Of a stretch of 38,486 bases of DNA, positions 18,029-26,408 are shown piece after piece. Made by a program: the position numbers and the translations under genes. How positions within the stretch are numbered: the stretch's first letter is position 1; each line of letters opens with the position of its first letter. The stretch is taken from the NCBI GenBank assembly GCA_028819235.1, contig JAPPMC010000176.1, positions 1-38,486 on the forward strand. Direction: 5' to 3'. The notes beneath the pieces were generated by a model. That model saw nothing but the letters and a program-made list of their open reading frames with translations. It did no database searches and was not told the origin of the DNA. The DNA comes from Bryobacterales bacterium (GTDB lineage: Bacteria > Acidobacteriota > Terriglobia > Bryobacterales > UBA6623).

Positions 18029-18754
18029 ATGGCCCCACACGCACCCGCTCGCCGGCCCAAGGTGATCCCCTGCATTGACCTGATGGGGGGCAAGGTGGTC
18101 CAGCTCGTGCGCGGTCGCGAGAAGGCACTGGAGGCCGAGTCTCCCGAAGCCATGCTGGAGCGGTTCCGCCGCTTTCCGGTCGTGCAGGTGATCGACCTGG
18201 ACCAAGCCTTGGGCCAAGGTTCGAACCTGCCGATCGTGAGGCGTGTCGCGGGCCAAGCCCGCACGTGGGTGGGCGGAGGCGTGAGAACTGCCGCCAGCGC
18301 GCGGCACATGATCAGCAGTGGAGCGGAGCGGGTGATCGTGGGGACCTCGGCGTTCGGTCCGGACGGGCCCGACTTCGAGTTCCTTCGCCGGCTCGCCGAC
18401 GAGGTCGGAGCCAAGCGGGTGATCCTGTCGCTGGACTCGATGAAGGGCCGAGTCGTCGTGAAGGGATGGCGCGAGGCGACCAGCCTGCGGGCCGAGCGTG
18501 TGATCTCCGATCTGGAACCGTACTGCGGCGCATTCCTGTGCACGTACGTCGACAACGAGGGCACGATGCAGGGCACGGACTTGGACTGGTACCGTCGGCT
18601 GCGGGCCGCAACCGCCCACGAGATCACGGCCGCGGGCGGCATCGCGTCGTTGGCAGAGGTCGAAGCACTGCTCGGCATGGGGGTCCACGCTGCGCTCGGA
18701 ATGGCCGTCTACTCGAATCGGCTGAGCCTGGACGACCTTGCGGACATGCTTTGA
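18029..18754 (+). CDS. hisA: ProFAR isomerase HisA
   Basis: A 241-residue TIM barrel that isomerises the aminoaldose ProFAR to the aminoketose PRFAR. General acid/base aspartates are Asp17 (PCIDLMGG) and Asp136 (LSLDSM). The second half carries TYVDNEGTMQGTD, the loop that separates HisA from the TrpF relatives, and AAGGIAS binds phosphate. GAGGAGG upstream of ATG 18029 gives a good ribosome binding site 15 bases after hisF. This is the last gene of the operon; a strong hairpin follows 14 bases after the stop. Bifunctional PriA activity cannot be excluded but nothing suggests it. Confidence 0.94.
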   Translation: MAPHAPARRPKVIPCIDLMGGKVVQLVRGREKALEAESPEAMLERFRRFPVVQVIDLDQALGQGSNLPIVRRVAGQARTWVGGGVRTAASARHMISSGAERVIVGTSAFGPDGPDFEFLRRLADEVGAKRVILSLDSMKGRVVVKGWREATSLRAERVISDLEPYCGAFLCTYVDNEGTMQGTDLDWYRRLRAATAHEITAAGGIASLAEVEALLGMGVHAALGMAVYSNRLSLDDLADML

Positions 18755-18768
18755 GAGACGATGCCGGT

Positions 18769-18804
18769 CCCGGTCGGACGGCGGTTGCGCCGTTCCGAAC
18801 CGGG
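18769..18804 (+). terminator. Terminator-like hairpin after the his operon
   Basis: CCCGGT-CGGA-CGGCG, loop GTTG, CGCCG-t-TCCG-a-ACCGGG: a 15-bp GC-rich stem with two single-base bulges, 14 bases after the hisA stop. There is no run of T after it, so it may protect the 3' end or act together with Rho instead of being a classical intrinsic terminator. Confidence 0.5.
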
Positions 18805-19010
18805 CACGGCGGCAGCCAAGGGCCCTAAACGGGCAAGCGGCGCGCTGGGGACCCCGCAGTGGGATCGGCCTGCCATACGCCATGGCGCCATGGGCACCCT
18901 CGGCCGGTCTGCGCCCGTGCTGTCGTAACCTGAGTTCATCCGAGTGCGCCATTGCCTGACAGGAGGGCAACAACTGGAGTGTAGGCGTGAGCGCAGCGGG
19001 CCTGTGTTGA

Positions 19011-19622
19011 ATGCTGATTGACCCCGAGATCGTGGTGAAGGCCCAGTCCGGCGACGAACTGGCCTTCGGAGTGATCATCCGGACCTACAGGAAGCGCATT
19101 CTGGGGACGGTTTATCGGGTCATCGGGCGCAGCGACGAGGTGGAGGACGTCGGCCAAGAGGTCTTCATCCGCCTCTACAGGTCGCTCAAGCAGCTGCGGT
19201 CGCCGCAGGTGTTCGAGCCGTGGCTCTACAGACTCACGATCAACGCCTGCTACGACCACTTGAGACGCAAGCGGCGCAACGTCGTCTCCAGGATGGCTGA
19301 CCTCAGTGAGGAGCAGGTGGTTGCACTGGACGCGGCGCTGAGCAAGAAGCGGGCCATCGAGGACGGCCACAAGCAGTCGGCGCGGGAGTTGCTGGACCTG
19401 GTGCTGAGCCGGGTGTCGGACGCTGACCGGAAACTGCTGACGCTGAAGGGAATCCTCGGGCTTTCGCTGAAGGAGCTGAGCGTCGAATACAAGGTCAGCA
19501 CGAATGTACTCAAGGTGCGCCTCTTCCGGGCCCGCAAGCGCGCCTTGCGAGCCTATGAGGCGCTGGTGGCCGAAGCGAAGGAACGGTCAGCACAGCAAGG
19601 GGGTGAAGGCGATGAGAGCTAG
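19011..19622 (+). CDS. ECF-type RNA polymerase sigma factor
   Basis: A 203-residue sigma-70 family factor of the extracytoplasmic function type, with region 2 (about 20-90, core motif EDVGQEVFIRLYRSL and FEPWLYRLTINACYD) and region 4 (about 125-185, LSLKELSVEYKVS then LKVRLFRARKRAL as the -35 helix-turn-helix). ATG 19011 lacks a clear ribosome site; a stop in the same frame lies just upstream. It overlaps the next gene, a single-pass membrane protein, by 11 bases, which fits a sigma/anti-sigma pair answering an envelope signal. Its target promoters are unknown. Confidence 0.93.
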   Translation: MLIDPEIVVKAQSGDELAFGVIIRTYRKRILGTVYRVIGRSDEVEDVGQEVFIRLYRSLKQLRSPQVFEPWLYRLTINACYDHLRRKRRNVVSRMADLSEEQVVALDAALSKKRAIEDGHKQSARELLDLVLSRVSDADRKLLTLKGILGLSLKELSVEYKVSTNVLKVRLFRARKRALRAYEALVAEAKERSAQQGGEGDES

Positions 19623-20022
19623 ACGCTACTGGGTCTTGGATGGCCTATTCGCGGCATGCCGGGGCGCGACTCCTTGGACCGGACGGAAGCCGTCCCTAGT
19701 GGCAGCCGCACAGCTCTGGGGGGAGGCTTCCCCAGAACCCGAGGACCGATGGAGTCCCAGCTTCGTCGCGGAGGTCTGGGCACGGATCGACGCCCGTAAG
19801 CGCCGACAAGAAGGATGGGTCGGGTGGCTCAGCCGATGGGCCCCCAGGACAGCCGCCTGCGCGCTCGTGGCAACTGCCATTCTCGGCGTCCTGCTGTGGG
19901 TTCAGGCTGGGCGCGAGGACGACGCCGTGATGCGCTCGTCGAACTACGTCGAGGTCCTGATGGTCGACTCTTTGGACGAGCATGAGGGGGTCGTCTGGAT
20001 GGCGGCTTGGTCAGGGGAATGA
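19612..20022 (+). CDS. Single-pass membrane protein, candidate anti-sigma factor
   Basis: A 136-residue protein with no domain I can name. About 80 cytoplasmic residues are followed by one membrane helix (about 81-98, ACALVATAILGVLLWVQ) and about 38 periplasmic residues, mostly acidic. The cytoplasmic part contains PSFVAEVWARIDARKRRQ, an amphipathic helix of the kind that can bind a sigma factor, but no zinc-binding HxxxCxxC motif. GGGGGTGAAGG precedes ATG 19612. It overlaps the ECF sigma gene by 11 bases and the next gene by four. Anti-sigma function is inferred from topology and position only. Confidence 0.75.
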   Translation: MRARRYWVLDGLFAACRGATPWTGRKPSLVAAAQLWGEASPEPEDRWSPSFVAEVWARIDARKRRQEGWVGWLSRWAPRTAACALVATAILGVLLWVQAGREDDAVMRSSNYVEVLMVDSLDEHEGVVWMAAWSGE

Positions 20023-20432
20023 CGGACGTCCAAGGGCGCAGGCGAGCCGCCCTGACGCTGGTTTCGGCCTTCGTGGCGGGCGGGCTGGCAGGCGCCGGAG
20101 TCTCTTGGTGGAGAGTTCTTGCTGGTGGCCGCGGCAGGCGGCTCTCGCCAGCCGAGTACCGGCAGTGGCTACTGCAGGACCTAGGCCGGAGGCTGGACCT
20201 TGACGGCGAGCAGCGCGAACAGATTGAGGCCATCCTGGACCGCTACGAGGAACGCTTCGTCGCGGTGAGGGAGGCGATGGAGCCCGAATTCGAGGCGATC
20301 CGGGCCGACAGGGCGGACCGGATCATGTCGGTCCTCCGGCCCGACCAGCGCGCCGAGTACGAGGCCATACTGGAAGAGCGCCGCTCGCACCGCCGGGACG
20401 GCCGCTGGAGAGGCTCATCTAGGGGTCACTAA
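20019..20432 (+). CDS. Membrane-anchored Spy/CpxP-like periplasmic protein
   Basis: A 137-residue protein with an N-terminal anchor (about 10-30) and a helical, highly charged periplasmic domain. Two segments resemble the LTxxQ repeats of the Spy/CpxP/heavy-metal-sensor family: LDGEQREQI at about 62-70 and LRPDQRAEY near 107-115. Such proteins bind misfolded proteins or metals in the periplasm and often tune an envelope stress response. The ATG overlaps the stop of the membrane protein (ATGA), making a three-gene sigma/anti-sigma/sensor cassette. Its end overlaps the converging Nudix gene by 14 bases. Confidence 0.8.
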   Translation: MTDVQGRRRAALTLVSAFVAGGLAGAGVSWWRVLAGGRGRRLSPAEYRQWLLQDLGRRLDLDGEQREQIEAILDRYEERFVAVREAMEPEFEAIRADRADRIMSVLRPDQRAEYEAILEERRSHRRDGRWRGSSRGH

Positions 20433-20853
20433 CCCGGGCCGCCCTGCGCCCGATGCACTCGCGCAACACGCGGCGCTCCCCGGCGTAGGAGAGCGACTTG
20501 AGAGCGTCTTCGGGCTTGGCCCATCCAGAACTCTTGACCTCGCCTGACGGTTCTGGAACGCCCACTTGGTGGGCGACCATCTCGAAGAACACTACAGTCT
20601 TCGGGACTCCGTTGACGCGATAGTGCAGCACATCCGCGACGTGCTGGATGCGCGCCACGCAGCCTGTCTCCTCGAGGACTTCCCTCCGGGCAGCTTCCTC
20701 CCAACCCTCGCCCGGTTCCAGCTTTCCCTTGGGCAGTGAGCACTCGTTGGGGAAATGCCGGTCGCGGAAGACCACCGCGAGACGGGCGCGGCTCAGATCC
20801 TCCCAGACAACCCCACCCGCCGCGCGGATTGGGCCCTTCGGAGTGTCGCGCAC
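20419..20853 (-). CDS. Nudix hydrolase
   Basis: A 144-residue Nudix-family hydrolase with a complete box: G-x5-E-x7-REVLEETGC, beginning at GKLEPGE, which binds magnesium and cleaves nucleoside diphosphates linked to another group. The lead-in SLPKGKLEPGE is typical of the MutT/diadenosine polyphosphate hydrolase branch. Substrate unknown. It starts with GTG 20853, six bases after the gpmI stop, so it is co-transcribed with gpmI. Its 3' end overlaps the oppositely directed Spy/CpxP-like gene. Confidence 0.9.
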   Translation of the reverse strand: MRDTPKGPIRAAGGVVWEDLSRARLAVVFRDRHFPNECSLPKGKLEPGEGWEEAARREVLEETGCVARIQHVADVLHYRVNGVPKTVVFFEMVAHQVGVPEPSGEVKSSGWAKPEDALKSLSYAGERRVLRECIGRRAARVSDP

Positions 20854-20859
20854 GACGCG

Positions 20860-22398
20860 TCAGCCGGTCTCGCGCAGGTCGCGCCCCGTCATCTCGGGCG
20901 GCTGCTCCGCTCCAAGGCAGCCAAGCACGGTTGGTGCAATGTCGCGCAGCGAGCCACCCTGCGCCAGCGATCCGCTGTGCTCGCCCACTAGGATCAGGGG
21001 CACGGGGAAGGTCGTATGGTACGTGTGCGGCGTCCCGGTGTCCGGATCGACCATCAGGTCAGCATTGCCGTGATCGGCGGTAACAATCCACTGTCCGCCG
21101 CGCCGCTGCATTGCGGCTTCGATGCGGGCCAAGCAGCTGTCGACCGTTTCGCAGGCCTTGACCGCAGCCGGCAGCACTCCGGTGTGCCCGACCATGTCGC
21201 CGTTGGCAAAGTTCACCACGACCAAGTCGTGCGAGCCTGAATCAATGCTCCGCACCACCGCGTCGCAGACTCCCTCGGCACTCATCTCGGGTTGGAGGTC
21301 GTAGGTCGCGACCTTGGGCGAGGGCACCATCTCTCGGTCCTCGCCGGGGAAGGGCTTCTCCCGACCGCCGTTGAAGAAGTACGTCACGTGCGGGTACTTC
21401 TCGGTCTCGGCAACGCGCAGGTTGCGCCAACCACGGTCTGCGCAGACATCCGCAAGGATCCGATCGGGAAAGTGCGGCTCAAGGATCACCGGGTACGGAT
21501 AGTGGCGCTCGTAGCGCGTCATGGTCGTGTAGCGCAGGCTCTCGGGCATGGGGCCGCGGTCGACGCCCTCCAGCGTCTCGTCGTTCAGCGCCAAGGTCAG
21601 CTGACGCGCGCGGTCGGAGCGGAAGTTGAAGAATATGACCGAATCGCCTGCCTGAATCGTGCCGACGGGTGAGCCATCGGGCTCGGTAAGCACGACTGGC
21701 TCGACGAACTCGTCCGTCGTTCCCGCCCTGTACGAGGCTTTCATCGCCTCGTTAGCGTCGCTCGCCTTGGCGCCCTCACCGAGGACCAGCGCCCTGAAGG
21801 CCCGTTCGGTGCGCTCCCAGCGGCGGTCGCGGTCCATCGCGTAGTATCGGCCGCAGATCGAGGCGAGGCGGCCGCACCCGATCTCGCCCATTCGTTCGAG
21901 CAGGTCCTGCAGATGGCCCGCGCCACTCGTCGGGGGCGTGTCGCGGCCGTCGGTGAAGGCGTGCACGTAGACCCGCTCGAGTCCGGCATCGCGGCAGCAC
22001 TGCAGGAGCGCGTGCAGATGCGTCGCCTGGGAGTGGACACCACCGTCGCTGACCAGTCCGAGCAGGTGCAGCGCCCTGTCCCGGGCGCCTTCCAAGGCGT
22101 CCCGCAGGGCCGGGCTCGATCCCAAGCGGCCGCTGCTGACCAGCGCATCTATGCGGGTTATGTCCATCTGGATGATGCGCCCCGACCCTATGTTGAGATG
22201 GCCGACCTCGCTGTTGCCCATCTGCCCGTCCGGCAGGCCGACGAACGGGCCGTCTGTGCGGATCAGCGTGTGCGGGAATGCCCTCCACAGGCGGTCAAAG
22301 GTAGGCGTCCGCGCCATGGCGACGGCGTTGTTGGCGGGATCGGGGTTGTGCCCCCATCCGTCCATGATCGTCAGAACTAGCGGCCCGCCGGATGCCAT
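20860..22398 (-). CDS. gpmI: 2,3-bisphosphoglycerate-independent phosphoglycerate mutase
   Basis: A 512-residue cytosolic enzyme of glycolysis and gluconeogenesis that interconverts 3- and 2-phosphoglycerate through a phosphoserine. It belongs to the alkaline phosphatase superfamily: Asp13 in MDGWG, nucleophile Ser63 in GQMGNSEVGH, and the second metal site in NFANGDMVGHTG and TADHGNADLM near the C-terminus. The length is normal for the family. ATG 22398 has GGGAG about 4 bases upstream. A hairpin separates it from the sulfatase/isomerase operon behind it. Confidence 0.97.
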   Translation of the reverse strand: MASGGPLVLTIMDGWGHNPDPANNAVAMARTPTFDRLWRAFPHTLIRTDGPFVGLPDGQMGNSEVGHLNIGSGRIIQMDITRIDALVSSGRLGSSPALRDALEGARDRALHLLGLVSDGGVHSQATHLHALLQCCRDAGLERVYVHAFTDGRDTPPTSGAGHLQDLLERMGEIGCGRLASICGRYYAMDRDRRWERTERAFRALVLGEGAKASDANEAMKASYRAGTTDEFVEPVVLTEPDGSPVGTIQAGDSVIFFNFRSDRARQLTLALNDETLEGVDRGPMPESLRYTTMTRYERHYPYPVILEPHFPDRILADVCADRGWRNLRVAETEKYPHVTYFFNGGREKPFPGEDREMVPSPKVATYDLQPEMSAEGVCDAVVRSIDSGSHDLVVVNFANGDMVGHTGVLPAAVKACETVDSCLARIEAAMQRRGGQWIVTADHGNADLMVDPDTGTPHTYHTTFPVPLILVGEHSGSLAQGGSLRDIAPTVLGCLGAEQPPEMTGRDLRETG

Positions 22399-22430
22399 CG
22401 CTCTCCCAACTAGACGATTATGACCGAGCG

Positions 22431-22455
22431 AATGGGCGGGCCAGCCCGCCCCATT
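22431..22455 (-). terminator. Hairpin between isomerase and gpmI
   Basis: AATGGGCGGGC...GCCCGCCCCATT pairs over 11 bp with one bulged C and a tiny loop. It lies 11 bases after the isomerase stop and 33 bases before the gpmI start on the same strand. No T run follows in the direction of transcription, so termination may be partial. Confidence 0.45.
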
Positions 22456-22465
22456 GCGGGACCTC

Positions 22466-23488
22466 TCAGCCCTTGCGCCGGAGGATTCGGTCCAGTGCGT
22501 CGGAGGTCTGGTGGATGAGGGCCTCAGGGTAGTGCTGGTGTGGGTGGAAGTATTCGAAAGTCAGGTACCCGTCGTAGCCGATGTCCTCGAGAGCCCGGAT
22601 CACGGCCGGCCAGTCGGTCGTGCCGTCCAGCAGTGTGCGGAAGGTGTTGAGGTTGAACTCGTGCGTGCGCTTGTCCCACTCCTTGAGGTGTATGTTCCGG
22701 ATGCGCTCGCCGAGAATCGGGATCCAGTGCTCGGGGAATTGGTATTGCATGATGTTCCCCGTGTCGAAGTGGACGGCGACGGTGTCGCTCTGGAAGCTGT
22801 CCACGAACGCCGCCATCTCCTGCGGGCTGAACAGGAACCCGTTGGCGAAGATGTTCTCGATGTTGATGGAGACTCCGGCTTCTCGCGCGCGGGGTATAAG
22901 GTGGCGGACCGCCTCTTTGGCGAGCCTCTCGCACTCGTCGTTCGGCACCGGCACGGGATCTTCCAGCCAAGGCGCGTAGACCGCCCCTGGCACAACGAGC
23001 AGGTTCCTCGTCCCCAACAGCTGCGCAGCATCGACCATGCGGCCAGCAAGGTCCAGGCCTCGCCGCCGGCGCTCAGCGTCCGGATGGGTCATCGAATAGG
23101 GCCAGAAGAGGAATGAACAAACGCCGCTGATGGCGATGCCCGCGCGGTCGGCCATGCGCCGGATGGAGCGTATCTCGTCGTCGGTGGACTCGTCCGAGAA
23201 CTCGCCCTCCAGATTGAAGTTGATCTCGACGCCGTCAAAGCCTGCATCGGCGGCGATCTCGAAGCACTCCTGCAGGGTCCACTTGTCGGGGTACGGGAAC
23301 GCCCACAGGTTGATCGACTTGCGCATTCCCTCCACCGGCCCGTCGCTCGCCGCGGCCTGCGCCGCGGGAGCGGCCGCGGCGGCAGCGCCCAATCCTTGGC
23401 GGGCAACGAACGCCGGCCCGAACAGGGCCGAGTATGCCAAGAGTTCGCGGCGGTCCGGCCCGCGGCTGCCTCGACTGCGATTTGCCAT
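22466..23488 (-). CDS. Exported sugar phosphate isomerase/epimerase-like TIM barrel (Tat signal)
   Basis: A 340-residue AP-endonuclease-2-type TIM barrel, as in xylose isomerase-like and hydroxypyruvate isomerase proteins. Metal-ligand segments are visible: GVEINFN, the NIENIFANG strand, HFDTGN, HLKEWD and LTFEYF. The first 48 residues form a Tat-like export signal: a twin arginine in PDRRELLAYSAL, then an Ala-rich segment, so it is probably folded before export. ATG 23488 has GGAGGA about 8 bases upstream. It follows the sulfatase by 31 bases. Together they suggest breakdown of a sulfated sugar or polyol outside the cytoplasm; exact substrate unknown. Confidence 0.85.
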   Translation of the reverse strand: MANRSRGSRGPDRRELLAYSALFGPAFVARQGLGAAAAAAPAAQAAASDGPVEGMRKSINLWAFPYPDKWTLQECFEIAADAGFDGVEINFNLEGEFSDESTDDEIRSIRRMADRAGIAISGVCSFLFWPYSMTHPDAERRRRGLDLAGRMVDAAQLLGTRNLLVVPGAVYAPWLEDPVPVPNDECERLAKEAVRHLIPRAREAGVSINIENIFANGFLFSPQEMAAFVDSFQSDTVAVHFDTGNIMQYQFPEHWIPILGERIRNIHLKEWDKRTHEFNLNTFRTLLDGTTDWPAVIRALEDIGYDGYLTFEYFHPHQHYPEALIHQTSDALDRILRRKG

Positions 23489-23519
23489 GGAGTGTCCTCC
23501 TCCCTCGGTCAGGGCTGTC

Positions 23520-24914
23520 TCACTGGGATGCCAAGCGGTCGCCGACCTGCGCCATTCTCGCCAGCAGCCTCGAACCCATGCGGTCAACGATTCGCCGCGC
23601 CCTTGGCTGGCGGATGAGGTTGGTCGTCTCGTCGGGGTCCGCGGCAAGGTCGTAGAGCTCGTCCCTTTCCGGGTTGAGGAAGTCGCGGACGAGCTTCCAT
23701 CGCAGCGTGCGCAGCATGCGCATGTGCGTGCGGGACTGGTGGTGCGTCGAGTACTCCCCGTAGAGCTCGTCATCCCACGCGACGGCTTCCCCGCGCAGCA
23801 AGGGAAGAATATTGCGGCCCCGCACGACAGTGCCGGCGGGAATCTCGACGCCAGCCGCCGCTGCCAGCGTGGGCAGCCAGTCAAGGTTCGAGACCGTCCC
23901 CTCGACGACCGAGCCCTCTGGCACCTGGCCCGGCCAGACCACGGCGGTCGGTACGCGGATCGAGCGGTCCCACATGTTCGGCCGCTGGCCGTCGGGAATG
24001 TTGGCCGTGGCTGGAGGGTTCCTCGTGAGCACGTAGTGCCCGTTTCCCTTGTGCCAGACGCCGCTGTGGCCCATGTTGTACCCGTGGTCGCTGGAACATA
24101 CGATCAGCGTCGTGTCCGCCAGTCCGAGCTCGTCGAGCTTGGCGAGGAGCCTGCCGATGTTGCGGTCAACGCTCTTCGTGCTAGCGAGGTACTCGCGGGT
24201 CATGCGCCGCACCCTCTCCACGTCGAGGTAGGGAAACTCCGGATTGGGGATGATCGGGTTGAGTCCGTCGAACGGGGCCCAGTCCGACGGCGCGACAGGT
24301 AGCCAACGGGTGTGGGGAGCCCGGTAATGCAGCGACAGCAGAAAGGGCCCGGCCCCTGCAACGTCGTCGAGGTAGTCGAGCGCCTCCTGCGTGAGGATGT
24401 CCGCCGTCAGGCCCTCGAACTGCCGCTGCTTGCCGTCCTTCTCGAGCACAGGGTCGGACGGCGTCGTCCCGCCGCCCCGGAAGCCCATGAAGTGTTCGTA
24501 CCCGCGCTTGGTCGGATGCTGGCCGTCCAAGAGCCCCAAGTGCCACTTGCCGACCAGGCCCGTGCGATAACCCGCGTCGTGGAGCAGCTGCGGCCATGTC
24601 AGGACACCGTCCGGCAGTCCGAGGAAGGGCTCGCGCCTAGGATTGATCCAGTCGGTCACCCCCAGCTCACTGCCGTAGCGGCTCGCGATCAAGCTAACCC
24701 GAGAGGGGGAGCAGACAGGCGTGACGGTGAAGGAGTTCGGCAGGTATGCCCCTCGCCTGAAGAGCTTGTCCATGTTGGGGGTGGAAGCGTGGGGATGCCC
24801 GGACAGGCCCAGCGCCCAAGCGGCCTGATCGTCCGTGTAAACGAAGAGGATGTTGGGAGGCGCCGCGCTGAGGCCCCAAGAGGCTAGAGCGAGGGCGAGC
24901 AGCAGGCGCGGCAC
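23520..24914 (-). CDS. Secreted sulfatase, formylglycine type
   Basis: A 464-residue sulfatase of the alkaline phosphatase superfamily. Metal-binding Asp28-Asp29 (VYTDDQ), the Cys68-SPSR motif whose cysteine is turned into formylglycine, GKWHLG, and SSDHGYNMG near the second metal site are all present. GTG 24914 is chosen because it opens a signal peptide (LLLALALASWGLSA) directly before PPNILFVYTDD; the open frame back to 25034 has no such signal. The mature protein is periplasmic or secreted. A formylglycine-generating enzyme or anSME must be elsewhere. First gene of a two-gene operon with the Tat-type isomerase, divergent from the Dabb gene with 169 bases between. Confidence 0.92.
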   Translation of the reverse strand: MPRLLLALALASWGLSAAPPNILFVYTDDQAAWALGLSGHPHASTPNMDKLFRRGAYLPNSFTVTPVCSPSRVSLIASRYGSELGVTDWINPRREPFLGLPDGVLTWPQLLHDAGYRTGLVGKWHLGLLDGQHPTKRGYEHFMGFRGGGTTPSDPVLEKDGKQRQFEGLTADILTQEALDYLDDVAGAGPFLLSLHYRAPHTRWLPVAPSDWAPFDGLNPIIPNPEFPYLDVERVRRMTREYLASTKSVDRNIGRLLAKLDELGLADTTLIVCSSDHGYNMGHSGVWHKGNGHYVLTRNPPATANIPDGQRPNMWDRSIRVPTAVVWPGQVPEGSVVEGTVSNLDWLPTLAAAAGVEIPAGTVVRGRNILPLLRGEAVAWDDELYGEYSTHHQSRTHMRMLRTLRWKLVRDFLNPERDELYDLAADPDETTNLIRQPRARRIVDRMGSRLLARMAQVGDRLASQ

Positions 24915-25083
24915 GCCCGCCAGTGTATACCTTCGCGGCGCTCGCCCGAACGGACCGCGCAACTCCGGCAGAGCCGCAAGACCGGCATTGGAAGTCCCGC
25001 ATGCAGTGCCGCCTTGGGGCCGGCGATCCCCCACCCCAGTCCCCTAAGGCGAAATCAGGAGAGGCCTGCGCTATGATTCGAGC

Positions 25084-25488
25084 ATGACAAGACTCGCGCT
25101 CCCACTTTCGCTCCTAGCAGCGGCACTCTTACTGGCGCCTTCGCCTGCGGCTGGCGGCGAAAAGGCTCTGATGCACTGCTTCGCATTCACCGAGATCGAA
25201 ACTGCCACCGACGCTGACTGGGCAGCGTTCATGAAGGCCACCAATGAGTTGCCCAGCAAGATAGAGGGCCTCGAGCGCGTTTGGGTGGGCAAGCTCCGGC
25301 GCCCCCTGAGGCAGTATCGGCGCAACCGAGACACGCCAGCAGAGCGGCAGTCGGGTGTCTGCATGGAGATGAAGGATGAGGCAGCACTCGAGGTCTACGC
25401 CAAGCACCCGGCCCACGACGCGTGGGTCAAGGTGTACGAGAAGGTGCGCGTGCCGGGGACTACGACCTTCGACATTCTCGGCAAGTAG
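25084..25488 (+). CDS. Secreted stress-responsive A/B barrel (Dabb) domain protein
   Basis: A 134-residue protein with a signal peptide (residues 1-23, LALPLSLLAAALLLAPSPAAG) and a single Dabb domain: the opening HCFAFTEIETATDADWAAF, GLERVWVGK, a central MEMKDEAALEVYAKHPAHDAW and a last strand before ILGK. Dabb proteins are small dimers; some act on phenolic or polyketide compounds, most have no known role. Exported versions next to sulfatase/isomerase genes are suggestive of carbohydrate use but nothing more. The start is set by the signal peptide; no good ribosome site is visible. A possible -10 TATGAT at 25072 lies too close to the start to be secure. Confidence 0.8.
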   Translation: MTRLALPLSLLAAALLLAPSPAAGGEKALMHCFAFTEIETATDADWAAFMKATNELPSKIEGLERVWVGKLRRPLRQYRRNRDTPAERQSGVCMEMKDEAALEVYAKHPAHDAWVKVYEKVRVPGTTTFDILGK

Positions 25489-25506
25489 GCTCCTGCCGGC
25501 ATTGCG

Positions 25507-26376
25507 TTGATTCTGGGGCCCCAAGCTCCCGCCGTCGTTGAACGGCTGGGCTGGGGCCTTTGCTTCCGCTTGGGCCTGCCCCCGACCCGGGCGGCGCGCT
25601 GGGCATGGCTGGCCGACACTCACGTGTCCGCCGACCCGACCGCCAACTGCCACGGAGTGCGGCCCGTCGCGCAGCTGGAGCGCTTCGTCGCGGAAGTCCG
25701 GGCGAGCCGGCCCACGGGAGTACTGGTTAACGGAGACCTCGCGTGGGAATCAGGTGAGCTGGGGGACTACTCGCGGCTCGCCGACCTCGTGCAGCCCCTC
25801 CGCGCGAGGTTTCCGCTCGTGCTGGTGCCCGGGAATCACGACCGCCGCGCCAACATGCTCGCGCAGCTGGGGGGAATGCCCCGGCGCGATCCGGGCCGAA
25901 TCGCGGCCATTGTGGATCAGCCGCCATTCAGGCTTGTCGCCCTAGACTCAGTGGCCGAAGTGGGGGACGTCGGCGGCGAGATCGGCGCCGACCAGCTCGA
26001 GTGGCTGGATGGGCTGCTCGCCCGCGCCCAAGGGAGGCTCACGTTGGTGTTCGTGCACCACCCCGGGGAATCCACCAGCGAGGGCTGCCGCGACTTCCAA
26101 GACCTGCAGACGATTGCTCTCTCGCACGGGACCGTGCCGGCGATCATCACCGCCCACGACCACGAGTTCGCGGTCGCTCGGGCGGGCGGACTCTTCCTGA
26201 TCGCGCTTCCCGCGCTGGGTTTCCCCTTCGACCCGGCGACGCAATGCGGCTGGATCGAGGCATGCTGTAGCGCCGAGGGCGCGCGCCTGTATCCGCGCGG
26301 GGGCCTGTCGGGACCCGTCAGGAGCCTCTTCTGGGAGGAAGGCGCACGGGCCTTCCTTGCTTCCCGAACGCGGTAG
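25507..26376 (+). CDS. Calcineurin-like metallophosphoesterase
   Basis: A 289-residue binuclear metallophosphoesterase. Motifs in order: LADTH (Asp37, His39), NGDLAW, PGNHDRR, VHHPG and the last metal ligand pair in TAHDHEF (usually GHxH). This spacing resembles the class III cyclic nucleotide phosphodiesterases (CpdA/Icc type). The start is uncertain: TTG 25507, 18 bases after the Dabb stop, is used here; TTG 25570 is an in-frame alternative. No convincing export signal. Its 3' end carries a promoter-like sequence for the TPR gene. Confidence 0.85.
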   Translation: MILGPQAPAVVERLGWGLCFRLGLPPTRAARWAWLADTHVSADPTANCHGVRPVAQLERFVAEVRASRPTGVLVNGDLAWESGELGDYSRLADLVQPLRARFPLVLVPGNHDRRANMLAQLGGMPRRDPGRIAAIVDQPPFRLVALDSVAEVGDVGGEIGADQLEWLDGLLARAQGRLTLVFVHHPGESTSEGCRDFQDLQTIALSHGTVPAIITAHDHEFAVARAGGLFLIALPALGFPFDPATQCGWIEACCSAEGARLYPRGGLSGPVRSLFWEEGARAFLASRTR

Positions 26377-26386
26377 GCAATATGAT
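26357..26386 (+). promoter_or_regulatory. Putative sigma-70 promoter for the TPR gene
   Basis: TTGCTT (26357-26362), an 18-base spacer and TATGAT (26381-26386), placing a start about 15-20 bases before ATG 26409. It overlaps the end of the metallophosphoesterase gene. In such GC-rich sequence these boxes stand out. Confidence 0.45.
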
Positions 26387-26408
26387 GTGGTATCAGCGGA
26401 GCCCAATA

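Noticed and set aside
17750..19078. 442-codon open frame on the minus strand opposite hisF/hisA
   Set aside because: Antisense to two well-identified enzymes; no domain, signal or ribosome site.
23130..24302. 390-codon plus-strand open frame opposite the isomerase and sulfatase
   Set aside because: Shadow of two genes with intact active-site motifs.
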